A stretch of DNA of 64,000 bases from Sulfitobacter sp. HNIBRBA3233 (GTDB lineage: Bacteria; Pseudomonadota; Alphaproteobacteria; Rhodobacterales; Rhodobacteraceae): the NCBI RefSeq assembly GCF_040149665.1, contig NZ_JBEFLP010000001.1, positions 744,001-808,000 on the forward strand, written 5' to 3'. The notes beneath the pieces are model-generated. The model saw nothing but the letters and a program-made list of their open reading frames with translations. It was not told the origin of the DNA and searched no databases. A program made the translations under genes and the position numbers. Shown here in pieces: positions 55,561-64,000 of the stretch. The stretch's first letter is position 1; each line of letters begins with the position of its first letter.

Positions 55561-56634
55561 ATGATGGCAACGGCAGATCTTTTGAACATGGACAAGAAAT
55601 CGACAGACAAGCAGAAGGCGCTCGACAGTGCACTGGCGCAGATCGAGCGGCAGTTCGGCAAAGGGTCGATCATGAAGCTCGGAAACGGCACCGCGATGCG
55701 CGACATCACCGCATCCTCGACCGGATCGCTGGGCCTTGATATCGCGCTGGGGATCGGCGGCTTGCCAATGGGCCGCATCATCGAAATCTACGGCCCCGAA
55801 TCGTCGGGCAAGACAACGCTGACGCTGCATTGCGTGGCCGAACAGCAAAAGGCCGGCGGCGTCTGCGCCTTCGTCGACGCCGAACACGCGCTTGATCCGC
55901 AATACGCGCGCAAGCTGGGCGTGGACATCGACGAATTGCTGATTTCGCAGCCCGATACCGGCGAACAGGCGCTGGAGATCACCGATACGCTGGTCCGCTC
56001 CGGCGCGGTGAACATGGTCATCGTCGATTCGGTCGCCGCGCTGACCCCGAAATCCGAGCTTGAGGGCGAAATGGGCGACAGCTCTGTCGGGGTTCAGGCC
56101 CGTTTGATGAGCAAGGCGATGCGCAAGCTGACCGGGTCGATCAGCCGTTCGAACTGCATGGTGATCTTCATCAACCAGATCCGCATGAAAATCGGCGTCA
56201 TGTTCGGCTCTCCCGAAACGACGACGGGCGGCAACGCGCTGAAATTCTACTCCTCCGTGCGCCTCGATATCCGCCGCATCGGCTCTCTGAAGGATCGTGA
56301 CGAGGTTGTCGGCAACCAGACCCGCGTCAAGGTTGTGAAGAACAAGGTGGCGCCACCCTTCAAGCAGGTGGAATTCGACATCATGTACGGCGAGGGCATC
56401 TCGAAGATGGGCGAATTGCTGGATATGGGTGTGAAGGCGGGGATCGTCGACAAATCCGGCAGCTGGTTCTCTTACGGGGATGAGCGGATCGGGCAGGGGC
56501 GCGAGAACGCCAAGACCTACCTGCGCGAAAATCCCGAGATGGCGCATGAGATCGAAGACAAGATTCGCGCGTCCCACGGGCTTGATTTCGACGGCTCGGA
56601 AAATTTCGAGGATCCCGATATCCTCGAAGGGTAA
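55561..56634 (+). CDS. recA: Recombinase RecA
   Basis: 357 residues. Walker [10 protein letters not shown] near residue 80, the DNA-binding loop L1 and L2 regions ([22 protein letters not shown] and [29 protein letters not shown], given in part), and [14 protein letters not shown] [12 protein letters not shown] are typical. It drives homologous recombination and LexA self-cleavage. The ATG at 55561 is placed by an AGGGA ribosome-binding site five bases upstream; the next ATG is the following codon. The upstream SOS box implies induction by DNA damage. A long stem-loop follows the gene. Confidence 0.97.
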   Translation: MMATADLLNMDKKSTDKQKALDSALAQIERQFGKGSIMKLGNGTAMRDITASSTGSLGLDIALGIGGLPMGRIIEIYGPESSGKTTLTLHCVAEQQKAGGVCAFVDAEHALDPQYARKLGVDIDELLISQPDTGEQALEITDTLVRSGAVNMVIVDSVAALTPKSELEGEMGDSSVGVQARLMSKAMRKLTGSISRSNCMVIFINQIRMKIGVMFGSPETTTGGNALKFYSSVRLDIRRIGSLKDRDEVVGNQTRVKVVKNKVAPPFKQVEFDIMYGEGISKMGELLDMGVKAGIVDKSGSWFSYGDERIGQGRENAKTYLRENPEMAHEIEDKIRASHGLDFDGSENFEDPDILEG

Positions 56635-56663
56635 CGCGGGTCGCAAACGGACCGTCAAAAGCT

Positions 56664-56706
56664 TCGAAAGGGTGTCTGCCGGCAGGTAGGCACCCTTTTC
56701 GTTTCG
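56664..56706 (+). terminator. Intrinsic terminator after recA
   Basis: CGAAAGGGTG at 56665-56674 pairs with CACCCTTTTCG at 56691-56701, with an inner CTGCC/GGCAG pairing that extends the stem. The descending arm supplies a short T run, followed by TTTCG. It lies 30 bases after the recA stop and before alaS. Confidence 0.7.
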
Positions 56707-56777
56707 CCCCGGTGGACAGCCCTGCCGTGCGCTAGTATCTGACATGCAAGCAAAACGCCCGCCCAAAAGGACATTTC

Positions 56778-59435
56778 ATGCAGACGCTCAATGACATTCG
56801 ATCGAGTTTCCTGGGATACTTCGAAGAGAACGGACACGCGATCGTGCCGTCGAGCCCGCTTGTCCCGCGCAACGATCCGACGCTGATGTTCACGGCCGCA
56901 GGTATGGTGCAGTTCAAAAACCTGTTCACAGGGGTCGAGACCCGCGACTACAACCGCGCCACAACCGCGCAGAAATGCGTCCGCGCGGGCGGCAAGCACA
57001 ACGATCTCGACAACGTCGGCTATACCGCCCGCCACCACACGTTCTTCGAGATGCTGGGGAATTTCAGTTTCGGCGACTATTTCAAGGAAGACGCGATCCC
57101 GCTGGCGTGGGATCTGCTGACCAAGGTCTTCGGGATCGACGAAAAACGTCTGCTCGTGACCGTCTATCACACCGATGACGAGGCTGTGGCGATCTGGAAA
57201 AAACACGCGGGCCTGTCGGACGACCGGATCATCCGCATCGCCACGGACGACAATTTCTGGTCGGCGGGGCCGACGGGGCCCTGCGGGCCTTGCACGGAAA
57301 TCTTCTACGACCACGGCGATCATATCTGGGGCGGCCCGCCCGGATCGCCCGAGGAAGACGGCGACCGTTTCGTCGAGATCTGGAACCTCGTTTTCATGCA
57401 ATACGAACAGTTCGAGGACGGCACACGCCGCGACCTGCCGAACCAGTCGATCGACACCGGCATGGGGATCGAACGGGTCGCTGCGCTGTTGCAGGGCACC
57501 AACGACAACTACGCCACCGACCTGATGCGCAGCCTGATCGAAGCCTCGGCCAACGCGACCAGCACCGATCCAGACGGCCCCGGCAAGACGCATCACCGCG
57601 TAATCGCCGACCACCTGCGGTCGACCTCTTTCCTGATGGCTGACGGTGTGATGCCGAGCAACGATGGCCGTGGCTACGTGTTGCGCCGCATCATGCGGCG
57701 CGCCATGCGTCACGCGCACCTTCTGGGGGCGAAGGATCCGCTGATGCACCGGCTCGTTCCCGCGCTGGTCACCCAGATGGGCGCGGCCTATCCCGAACTG
57801 GGCCAGGCGCAGCGGATGATCGGACAGACGCTGCTGCAGGAGGAAACACGGTTCCGCCAGACGCTGGAGCGTGGACTGAAACTGCTCGACGATGAAGTTC
57901 AGGGCCTGCCGGAGGGCGCGAACCTGTCCGGTGCGTCGGCGTTCAAGCTTTACGATACCTACGGATTCCCGCTGGATCTGACCCAGGACGCCCTGCGCGA
58001 GAAGGGCCGCACCGTCGATACCGACGGGTTCGACGCGGCCATGGCCGAACAGAAGGCCAAGGCGCGCGCCGCATGGGCCGGATCGGGCGAAGCCGCGGAT
58101 GCGACCGTGTGGTTCGACGTCGCCGACAAGTTCGGGATCACCGAGTTTCTGGGCTATGATACCGAAACCGCCGAGGGCAAGATCTCGGCCCTGGTGCGCG
58201 ACGGTGCGTTGATCGACAAGGCAGAGGCCGGAGAGACGCTTCAGATCGCGCTGAACCAGACGCCGTTCTACGCCGAGAGCGGCGGGCAGGTGGGCGACAC
58301 CGGCATCCTGCGGACGGCCTCCGGCACCGCGCGCATCACTGACACACGCAAGGCGGCAGGTGTGTTCATCCATTTCGCAACGGTCGAGACCGGCAGCGTC
58401 GCGGCCGGCGAAGCCGCCGTGCTGGAGGTCGATCACGCGCGCCGCACGGCGATCCGCGCCAACCACTCGGCCACGCACCTTTTACACGAGGCGCTGCGCC
58501 ACGCACTTGGCGATCACGTGGCACAACGCGGCTCGCTCAATGCCGAGGACCGTCTGCGGTTTGATTTCAGCCACAACGAAGCCATCGATCCGGCCGATCT
58601 GGCGCGGGTGGAGGCGGAAGTGAACGACTACATCCGCCAGAACACCCCCGTCGAGACACGCATCATGTCGCCCGACGACGCCCGCGCTCTGGGGGCGCAG
58701 GCCCTGTTCGGCGAGAAATACGGCGACGAGGTGCGCGTGGTTTCCATGGGCCAGCAGGAGGGATCGGAGAAGGGCACCGACGGCAGCACCTATTCGATCG
58801 AGCTTTGCGGCGGCACCCATGTGGTGCGCACCGGGGATATCGGCGCCTTCGTTGTGCTTGGCGACAGTGCCAGCAGCGCGGGCGTGCGCCGGATCGAGGC
58901 GCTGACAGGCGCACCGGCACTGGCCTATCTGCGTGCGCAGGACCAGCGACTGGCGCAGATTGCGCTCGACCTCAAGGCACCGGCTGCCGATGCCGGGGCG
59001 CGGGTGCGCGCGCTGCTGGACGAGCGGCGCAGCCTCGCCAACGAAGTGGCGCAACTGCGCCGCGAACTCGCGATGTCGGGCGGCGGTGCTGCCTCGCCCG
59101 AAGCGCAGGACATCGGCGGCGTTTCGTTTCACGCCCAGATCCTTCAGGGGGTCACCGGCAAGGATCTGCCCTCGCTCATCGACGAGCACAAGCAGCGGCT
59201 CGGGTCGGGTGCGGTGCTGTTGATCGCCGACACGGGCGGCAAGGCTGCCGTGGCCGCAGGTGTCACCGATGATCTGACCGGCAAACTGTCGGCCGTCGAT
59301 ATCGTGCGCGCCGCCGTGGCCGAGCTTGGCGGCAAGGGCGGCGGGGGCCGCGCCGACATGGCACAGGGCGGCGGCGCCTCTGCCGAAAACGCAGAGGCCG
59401 CCATCGAAGCAGCCCGCACAGTCTTGAAAGGATAA
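56778..59435 (+). CDS. alaS: Alanyl-tRNA synthetase
   Basis: 885 residues, the normal length. Class II catalytic core ([45 protein letters not shown]), a tRNA recognition part, the editing domain with [15 protein letters not shown] (zinc and editing histidines) and [13 protein letters not shown], and a C-terminal DHHA1 region with glycine-rich [12 protein letters not shown]. It charges tRNA-Ala. The ATG at 56778 is 12 bases past the probable AAAGGAC ribosome-binding site. It follows the recA terminator and needs its own promoter, which I could not place. Confidence 0.97.
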   Translation: MQTLNDIRSSFLGYFEENGHAIVPSSPLVPRNDPTLMFTAAGMVQFKNLFTGVETRDYNRATTAQKCVRAGGKHNDLDNVGYTARHHTFFEMLGNFSFGDYFKEDAIPLAWDLLTKVFGIDEKRLLVTVYHTDDEAVAIWKKHAGLSDDRIIRIATDDNFWSAGPTGPCGPCTEIFYDHGDHIWGGPPGSPEEDGDRFVEIWNLVFMQYEQFEDGTRRDLPNQSIDTGMGIERVAALLQGTNDNYATDLMRSLIEASANATSTDPDGPGKTHHRVIADHLRSTSFLMADGVMPSNDGRGYVLRRIMRRAMRHAHLLGAKDPLMHRLVPALVTQMGAAYPELGQAQRMIGQTLLQEETRFRQTLERGLKLLDDEVQGLPEGANLSGASAFKLYDTYGFPLDLTQDALREKGRTVDTDGFDAAMAEQKAKARAAWAGSGEAADATVWFDVADKFGITEFLGYDTETAEGKISALVRDGALIDKAEAGETLQIALNQTPFYAESGGQVGDTGILRTASGTARITDTRKAAGVFIHFATVETGSVAAGEAAVLEVDHARRTAIRANHSATHLLHEALRHALGDHVAQRGSLNAEDRLRFDFSHNEAIDPADLARVEAEVNDYIRQNTPVETRIMSPDDARALGAQALFGEKYGDEVRVVSMGQQEGSEKGTDGSTYSIELCGGTHVVRTGDIGAFVVLGDSASSAGVRRIEALTGAPALAYLRAQDQRLAQIALDLKAPAADAGARVRALLDERRSLANEVAQLRRELAMSGGGAASPEAQDIGGVSFHAQILQGVTGKDLPSLIDEHKQRLGSGAVLLIADTGGKAAVAAGVTDDLTGKLSAVDIVRAAVAELGGKGGGGRADMAQGGGASAENAEAAIEAARTVLKG

Positions 59436-59438
59436 GAA

Positions 59439-59726
59439 ATGCCCGCACTCTGGATCGCCCACGTCACCGTCACGGACGAGGAAGCCTACAAGAAATACGC
59501 AGCCGGAGCGACCGTCGCCATCGCCGAGCATGGCGGTGAATTCATCGCCCGCGGGGGCCGTTTCGTGCAACTCGAAGGACGGGAGCGGCCCAGAAACGTC
59601 GTCGCCCGCTTTCCCGACGTGGAAACCGCGGAACGCTGCTATCATTCCGATGCCTATCAGGCCGCGCTGGAACACGCCCGTGGCGCGTCAGAGCGTGAAC
59701 TTCTGATCGTCGAAACCACCGAATAG
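59439..59726 (+). CDS. DUF1330 family protein
   Basis: 95 residues. The ferredoxin-like DUF1330 pattern is visible: WIAHVTVTDEEAYKKYAAGAT, GGEFIARGGRFVQLEG, RNVVARFPDVETAERCYHSDAYQAAL. The family forms small dimeric alpha-beta barrels of unknown function. It starts four bases after the alaS stop, so the two share an mRNA. No catalytic residue is evident. An intrinsic terminator follows about 85 bases after its stop codon. Confidence 0.88.
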   Translation: MPALWIAHVTVTDEEAYKKYAAGATVAIAEHGGEFIARGGRFVQLEGRERPRNVVARFPDVETAERCYHSDAYQAALEHARGASERELLIVETTE

Positions 59727-59812
59727 CTGCGCATCTTCCGGCTTCGCCCGCTGGGGGGAGCCATCGACGTCTTGACGGGCGCACGACCGGAAACAGCAGT
59801 TGAGCAAACGAA

Positions 59813-59839
59813 AAAAGGCGCCCCCGGGGGGCGCCTTTT
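59813..59839. terminator. Bidirectional intrinsic terminator between DUF1330 gene and typA
   Basis: A-rich AAAAGGCGCCCCC and GGGGGCGCCTTTT form a GC-rich stem of ten or more pairs (about 59813-59839) between convergent genes. The A tract on the left and the T tract on the right allow termination from both sides. Confidence 0.85.
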
Positions 59840-59858
59840 CTATTGGATCGACGGTGGC

Positions 59859-61676
59859 TCAGCCCGCCTTGGCCATCCGCTTGCGCTCGTGCGGATCGAG
59901 GTAGCGCTTGCGCAGACGCACGGCATTCGGGGTCACCTCAACCAGTTCGTCATCGTCAATATAGGCAATCGCCTCTTCCAGAGACAGGCTCATGGGAGTG
60001 GTCAGGCGAACGGCCTCGTCCGTGCCGGAGGCACGCACGTTGGTCAGTTTCTTGCCCTTCAGCGGGTTCACTTCCAGATCGTTCTCGCGGCTGTGTTCGC
60101 CGATGATCATGCCGGTGTAGACGTCTGCCTGCGCGCCGATCATCATCTTGCCGCGCTCTTCGAGGTTCCACAGGGCATAGGCAACCGAGGTACCGTTTTC
60201 CATCGAGATCAGAACGCCCGCGCGACGGCCCGGGATCGGACCCTTGTGCGGGGCCCAGCCGTGGAACACGCGGTTCAGAACACCGGTGCCGCGCGTGTCT
60301 GTCAGGAATTCACCGTGATATCCGATCAGCCCGCGCGAAGGGACATGCGCGACGATGCGTGTCTTGCCCGCACCGGCCGGTTTCATCTCGACCAGTTCGC
60401 CGCGCCGTGCACCGGTCAGCTTTTCGATGACCGCGCCGGAGTATTCGTCGTCCACGTCGATGGTGGCTTCTTCGATCGGCTCATGGCGGACACCGTCGAT
60501 GTCCTGGAACAGCACCTGCGGGCGCGAGATCGAAAGCTCGAATCCCTCGCGGCGCATGTTCTCGATCAGAACGCCCATCTGCAATTCGCCACGGCCCGCG
60601 ACTTCGAAGGCTTCTCCGCCGGGGGTGTCGGAAATCTTGATCGCGACGTTGCTTTCGGCTTCCTTGTGCAGGCGTTCGCGGATCACGCGGGACTGCACCT
60701 TCTTGCCGTCGCGGCCCGCCAGCGGGCTGTCGTTGATGCCGAATGTCACGGTGATGGTCGGCGGATCGATGGGCTGCGCGGGAATCGCTTCGTTCACGGA
60801 CGGGTCCGCCAGCGTGTCGGCCACGGTGGCTTTCGTCATGCCCGCGATCGAGACGATATCGCCGGCCTCGGCGACCTCGATGGTGGTTTGCTCAAGACCG
60901 CGGAAGGCGAGGATCTTGGTCGCGCGGAAATTCTCGATCAGCTTGCCGTCGCGCGACATCGCCTTGATCGACTGGCCGGATTTCAGCGTGCCGGATTCGA
61001 CGCGCCCCGTCAGCATCCGCCCCAAGAACGGATCGGCGCCCAGCGTGGTGGCCAGCATGGTGAAGGGCGCATCGCGCTGCGCGACCTGTGCGGGGGCGGG
61101 CACGTGTTCGATGATGAGATCGAACAGCGCATCAAGCCCGTCACGCTTGCCGTCCAGCGTATGATCGGCCCAGCCCGAGCGGCCCGACGCATACATATGC
61201 GGGAAATCAAGCTGCTCTTCGGTAGCGTCGAGGTTGGCGAAAAGATCGAAACATTCGTCCAGTGCACGGTCGGGTTCGGCATCCGGCTTGTCGACCTTGT
61301 TGAGCACGACGATGGGCCGCAGGCCCAGTTTCAGCGCCTTGGAGGTCACGAATTTGGTCTGGGGCATCGGGCCTTCCGCTGCGTCGACCAGCAGAACGAC
61401 CCCGTCAACCATCGACAGGATCCGCTCGACCTCGCCGCCGAAATCGGCGTGGCCGGGGGTGTCGACGATATTGACACGCACGCCTTTCCATTCGACCGAC
61501 GTCGGCTTGGCAAAGATCGTGATGCCGCGCTCGCGCTCCAGATCGTTGCTGTCCATGGCGCGTTCGGTCGTCGCCTGGTTTTCACGGTAGGTACCGGATT
61601 GCTTGAGAAGCTCGTCCACCAGCGTCGTCTTGCCGTGGTCAACGTGAGCGATGATTGCGATGTTGCGCAGTTCCAT
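59859..61676 (-). CDS. typA: GTP-binding protein TypA/BipA
   Basis: 605 residues. The translational GTPase G domain has G1 [15 protein letters not shown], switch [16 protein letters not shown] and [12 protein letters not shown], followed by EF-G-like domains III and V and the BipA-specific C-terminal domain. TypA/BipA helps 50S assembly and growth under stress or cold. The start ATG at 61676 is followed at once by conserved [13 protein letters not shown] ribosome-binding site TGAC-AAAGG lies upstream. It is monocistronic in the window. Confidence 0.96.
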   Translation of the reverse strand: MELRNIAIIAHVDHGKTTLVDELLKQSGTYRENQATTERAMDSNDLERERGITIFAKPTSVEWKGVRVNIVDTPGHADFGGEVERILSMVDGVVLLVDAAEGPMPQTKFVTSKALKLGLRPIVVLNKVDKPDAEPDRALDECFDLFANLDATEEQLDFPHMYASGRSGWADHTLDGKRDGLDALFDLIIEHVPAPAQVAQRDAPFTMLATTLGADPFLGRMLTGRVESGTLKSGQSIKAMSRDGKLIENFRATKILAFRGLEQTTIEVAEAGDIVSIAGMTKATVADTLADPSVNEAIPAQPIDPPTITVTFGINDSPLAGRDGKKVQSRVIRERLHKEAESNVAIKISDTPGGEAFEVAGRGELQMGVLIENMRREGFELSISRPQVLFQDIDGVRHEPIEEATIDVDDEYSGAVIEKLTGARRGELVEMKPAGAGKTRIVAHVPSRGLIGYHGEFLTDTRGTGVLNRVFHGWAPHKGPIPGRRAGVLISMENGTSVAYALWNLEERGKMMIGAQADVYTGMIIGEHSRENDLEVNPLKGKKLTNVRASGTDEAVRLTTPMSLSLEEAIAYIDDDELVEVTPNAVRLRKRYLDPHERKRMAKAG

Positions 61677-61747
61677 TGGATCAGCCTTTGTCAGGGAGTT
61701 GAGCAGCGCTTACCGTGCAGGCGCAGCAAAAGCCAGCCCAAAAGCAA

Positions 61748-62680
61748 TTACCGGGCGTCGGCTTGCGCGCTGTCGCCGGGCGCCTGGTCGCGATCGGGGT
61801 CGCGGTGGATCGACAGGGGTTCCTTGAATGTCATCGTGCGGTAGGGGAAGGGGATCTCGATTCCCGCGTCGTCCAATGCGCGTTTCACGGCCGAGACGAC
61901 CTTGTCACGGCTCGACCGGATGTCGATGGGGCGGGAGCCTGTCCACCACGTCACCTCGAAATTGATCGAGCTGTCGGCAAACTCCTGTGCGAAGATCTGG
62001 ACGTCTTTCACATCGTCGCGCACGGCATCGACACCGCGCACCGCCTGCGCGATCACCTCGCGGGCGGCATCGACATCCTCGCCGTAGGCAACGCCGCAGA
62101 TGATCGTGGTCCGGCGCACGTCGCGCGCCGTGCGGATGGTGACCGGATTCTTGAAAAACATCGCGTTCGGGGCCACGACAAGCTGCCCGTCCGTCTGGCG
62201 CACATGGGTATCGCGGATCGTGATCTCCTCGACCTGTCCCTCGATGTCCTCGCATTCGATATAGTCGTCGATGGAAAACGGCTCCCGGATCAGCAGCAGA
62301 ACACCGGCGAGAAAGTTTTCGAACACATCCTTGAAGGCAAAACCGATGGCGACACCGCCGACCCCGAGCGCGGTCAGCGCGCGGCCCGGTGTGATCGTGG
62401 GAAAGGCGATGGTCACGGCGATCAATGTGCCGAACAGCCAGATGCCCACGGTGACAAGCATGATCACCACGTCGCGCAGGCCCCGGCGCACGCGCGCGCG
62501 GCGCAGCATTTTCGGCAGCATGAACTGAACCAACCTGACAACGCCCCAGACGAAGATCAGGAACACCACGGACAGGATCAATTGCGGCAGGACGGACCAG
62601 AAGCCGACGGTATAGCCTTCCAACTGGTCACGAAGCGGGGCGGGAAGATTCTCCCAAAGCGCGGTCAGATTCAAATCCAT
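61748..62680 (-). CDS. Small-conductance mechanosensitive channel family protein (MscS)
   Basis: 310 residues. Three N-terminal transmembrane helices (about residues 28-52, 70-92 and 95-118); the pore-lining TM3 contains ALGVGGVAIGFAFKDVFENFLAGVL-like glycine/alanine packing (residues about 105-130). The beta domain follows with GQVEEITIRDTHVRQTDGQLVVAPN. The C-terminal tail is polar. It would relieve osmotic down-shock. It stands alone between typA and an SMR transporter, all on the same strand. Confidence 0.9.
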   Translation of the reverse strand: MDLNLTALWENLPAPLRDQLEGYTVGFWSVLPQLILSVVFLIFVWGVVRLVQFMLPKMLRRARVRRGLRDVVIMLVTVGIWLFGTLIAVTIAFPTITPGRALTALGVGGVAIGFAFKDVFENFLAGVLLLIREPFSIDDYIECEDIEGQVEEITIRDTHVRQTDGQLVVAPNAMFFKNPVTIRTARDVRRTTIICGVAYGEDVDAAREVIAQAVRGVDAVRDDVKDVQIFAQEFADSSINFEVTWWTGSRPIDIRSSRDKVVSAVKRALDDAGIEIPFPYRTMTFKEPLSIHRDPDRDQAPGDSAQADAR

Positions 62681-62725
62681 GCGAACGAACGCATAGGCCC
62701 GCGGCTTTGTTCCGGCGCTCTGCGA

Positions 62726-63058
62726 TCAGTGCGGGGTGGTGGCGGAGTAAAGATGTATCACCGCGATCCCCGCGATGATCAGCCCCAGACCCAGAAGCGC
62801 CGGCAGATCAAGCTTCTGGCCGTAGATGAAATAGCCCATCGCCGAGATCAGCACGATCCCCAGCCCCGACCAGAGCGCGTAGACAATGCCCACCGGCAGC
62901 GATTTCAGCGCGACAGCCATGAAATAGAACGACAGCGCATAGGACACGACAACCAGAACCGACGGCCAGAGCCGCGTGAACTGCTGGCTGGCTTGCAGCG
63001 CGGTCGTCCCGATTGTTTCGGTCAGCACCGCAAGGGCAAGGGCGACATAGACTGGCAC
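62726..63058 (-). CDS. SMR family multidrug efflux transporter (EmrE/QacE-like)
   Basis: 110 residues and four transmembrane helices, the standard SMR size. The N-terminal AVLTETIGTTALQAS carries the essential helix-1 Glu (Glu14), and ALKSLPVGIVYALWSGLGIVLI and GQKLDLPALLGLGLIIAGIAVI are the family signatures. It exports cationic compounds such as quaternary amines using the proton gradient; guanidinium exporters (Gdx) are the alternative. It lies just downstream of an Lrp/AsnC regulator on the same strand. Confidence 0.9.
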   Translation of the reverse strand: MPVYVALALAVLTETIGTTALQASQQFTRLWPSVLVVVSYALSFYFMAVALKSLPVGIVYALWSGLGIVLISAMGYFIYGQKLDLPALLGLGLIIAGIAVIHLYSATTPH

Positions 63059-63078
63059 GGCATCTCCTTTGCGAACAG

Positions 63079-63537
63079 CTACAACGGCAGTTGCGCTGTT
63101 TCCTTGATTTCTTCCATCACGAAGCTGGCGGACACATCCGAAAGCGGCACCTTGCGGATCAGCCGCTGGTAGAGCGCGTCATACCCCGCCATGTCCGCAA
63201 CCCGTGCGCGAATGAGGTAATCGAGATCACCGCTCATCCGGTAGACGCCTTGTATCTCCGGCATCGCCCTGGTCGCGTTCGAAAATTTTTCGAGCCAGTC
63301 CGGCGCGTGGGCATTGGTGCGCACCTGCATGAACACCTGCAACCCGAAGCCCAGCCGCGCGGCATCCACCGTCACGATCCGGCCGGTGATGATATTGGCC
63401 TGCTCCAGCGCGCGGATCCGCCGCCAGCAGGCGTTGCGCGACAGGCCAACCGTTTCGCCGAGCACCTCTAGCGATTGCCCTGCGTCACGCTGCAAAGCGA
63501 CCACCAAACGGCGGTCTATTTCATCGATATCATTCAT
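63079..63537 (-). CDS. Lrp/AsnC family transcriptional regulator
   Basis: 152 residues. An N-terminal helix-turn-helix (LEVLGETVGLSRNACWRRIRALEQANII, given in two parts around residues 20-48) and a C-terminal RAM ligand domain (MPEIQGVYRMSGDLDYLIRARV). The ATG at 63537 is the natural start; the longer in-frame extension is unlike the family. It is transcribed divergently from the DUF6356 gene across a region with two TGGGAAAAT repeats, and is 20 bases upstream of the SMR gene with which it may form an operon. Confidence 0.9.
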   Translation of the reverse strand: MNDIDEIDRRLVVALQRDAGQSLEVLGETVGLSRNACWRRIRALEQANIITGRIVTVDAARLGFGLQVFMQVRTNAHAPDWLEKFSNATRAMPEIQGVYRMSGDLDYLIRARVADMAGYDALYQRLIRKVPLSDVSASFVMEEIKETAQLPL

Positions 63538-63550
63538 TTCGTCAATCCAG

Positions 63551-63599
63551 TGGGAAAATATCCCACATTTCCTTGTGGATGGCGTACATTTGGGAAAAT
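63551..63599. repeat. Repeated TGGGAAAAT motif with inverted repeat, possible Lrp operator
   Basis: TGGGAAAAT occurs at 63551-63559 and again at 63591-63599, exactly 40 bases apart (about four helical turns). The first copy is part of the inverted repeat GTGGGA / TCCCAC around AAATA. They lie between the Lrp/AsnC gene and the divergent DUF6356 gene, where an autoregulatory operator is expected. Confidence 0.45.
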
Positions 63600-63651
63600 T
63601 GCAACCCGCAGGGCGGGTATCCTGCCGGAAACCCACCAACAGGAGCCAGAC

Positions 63652-63858
63652 ATGATCAACCGTATTTTTCTTGAACACCCCGCATCCGTGGACGAGAGCT
63701 TTCTGGAGCATATGGCGTTTGCCGGAAAATTCTCGGGCAAGCTGTTTCTGGCGGGCGGTGCGGCGCTGGTGCATGCGTTCATCCCCTGCCTGTTCGAGAA
63801 GACGGCCAGCACGATCATCGCGGAGCTCTACGCCAAAACGCATAATCGCGGCGCCTGA
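63652..63858 (+). CDS. DUF6356 family small membrane protein
   Basis: 68 residues. LEHPASVDESFLEHMAFAGKF followed by a hydrophobic segment LFLAGGAALVHAFIPCLF and KTASTIIAELY resembles DUF6356 small proteins, which are common in alphaproteobacteria and have no known role. One transmembrane helix is predicted at about residues 31-49. An AGGAG ribosome-binding site lies seven bases before the ATG. Divergent from the Lrp/AsnC gene, it may be its target. Confidence 0.7.
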   Translation: MINRIFLEHPASVDESFLEHMAFAGKFSGKLFLAGGAALVHAFIPCLFEKTASTIIAELYAKTHNRGA

Positions 63859-63860
63859 CC

Positions 63861-64000
63861 TCAGGTCGCGCGATACCTGTCGCGGCGGTGGTTGATCGCG
63901 ATGATCAGGTTCAGCACAACCGCCCCCAGCAGCGAATAGAACACCACCGTCGCAGGGAATAGAAACAGCGCCGTGCCGAAAATCACGGCGTCGAACATCA
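63861..64000 (-). CDS. C-terminal end of an unidentified membrane protein (partial)
   Basis: At least 45 residues before the stop at 63861-63863, running past the right edge. The visible end has a long hydrophobic region (AVIFGTALFLFPATVVFYSLLGAVVLNLIIA, seen as two stretches) followed by a basic tail INHRRDRYRAT. An in-frame ATG at 63998 could be the start of a very small protein, but more likely the gene continues outside. It converges with the DUF6356 gene. I do not recognise the family. Confidence 0.55.
   Translation of the reverse strand, partial: MFDAVIFGTALFLFPATVVFYSLLGAVVLNLIIAINHRRDRYRAT

Overview
The window is a compact, GC-rich chromosomal segment from an alphaproteobacterium of the Roseobacter/Rhodobacteraceae type. 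The basis is gene content and order: the end of ntrX beside trkA-trkH-hfq-hflX, cckA near recA and alaS, a cysteine-free HemB, small families common in this group (Usg, DUF2177, DUF6356), a GAAC-N7-GAAC LexA box and two TTAA-N7-TTAA CtrA boxes. I see no rRNA operon, IS element, prophage, CRISPR array or integron. Most of it is ordinary core genome with a few accessory genes.

Layout. 1-6 kb: ntrX end, a small lipoprotein, K+ uptake (trkA, trkH), hfq and hflX. 6-12 kb: pseudouridine synthase overlapping a penicillin-acylase-family hydrolase, a beta-hydroxyacid dehydrogenase, a YSC84-domain lipoprotein, hemB and a membrane protein. 12-18 kb: mfd, a Bcr/CflA-type exporter and a TagD-like nucleotidyltransferase. 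18-22 kb: DsbA-family isomerase/oxidoreductase overlapping an adenylate-forming ligase, a divergent XRE-cupin regulator with a leaderless-looking promoter, and aqpS-arsC. 22-29 kb: an orphan YejA-like solute-binding protein, a candidate small RNA, bdhA overlapping a patatin phospholipase, a DUF502 protein and psuK-psuG. 28.7-31 kb: a DUF4198 protein and a HupE/UreJ protein whose start codons overlap head to head. 31-39 kb: ThiE-like protein, trmJ-like methyltransferase, ctaA, an M32 carboxypeptidase, a small secreted acidic-tailed protein behind a CtrA box, and gyrA.

38.5-49.5 kb: Usg, DUF2855, a radical SAM enzyme, the zwf-pgl-pgi operon behind a LacI-family-like operator, a thioesterase, tRNA-Gly(CCC), a SAM methyltransferase overlapping a RACo-like ASKHA protein, and an agmatinase-family hydrolase. 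49.6-60 kb: guaB, an RsmB-family methyltransferase, cckA behind a perfect CtrA box, a sulfotransferase, SOS-controlled recA, alaS and a DUF1330 protein. 60-64 kb: typA, an MscS channel, an SMR transporter, an Lrp/AsnC regulator divergent from a DUF6356 protein, and the end of a membrane protein.

How parts work together. zwf-pgl-pgi is translationally coupled and runs glucose-6-phosphate into the Entner-Doudoroff/pentose phosphate routes. psuK and psuG degrade pseudouridine to uracil and ribose-5-phosphate. bdhA suggests polyhydroxybutyrate or ketone-body use. AqpS plus ArsC forms an arsenate-reduction and arsenite-exit pair. CckA feeds the CtrA pathway, and both the cckA promoter and a small secreted-protein promoter carry full CtrA boxes. 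Points most worth follow-up are the sRNA candidate at 24.0 kb with its own promoter and terminator, the shared-start DUF4198/HupE pair whose mature proteins may both begin with His-Glu, the CtrA boxes and the zwf operator. All functional names rest on reading the translated sequence; no database search was run.
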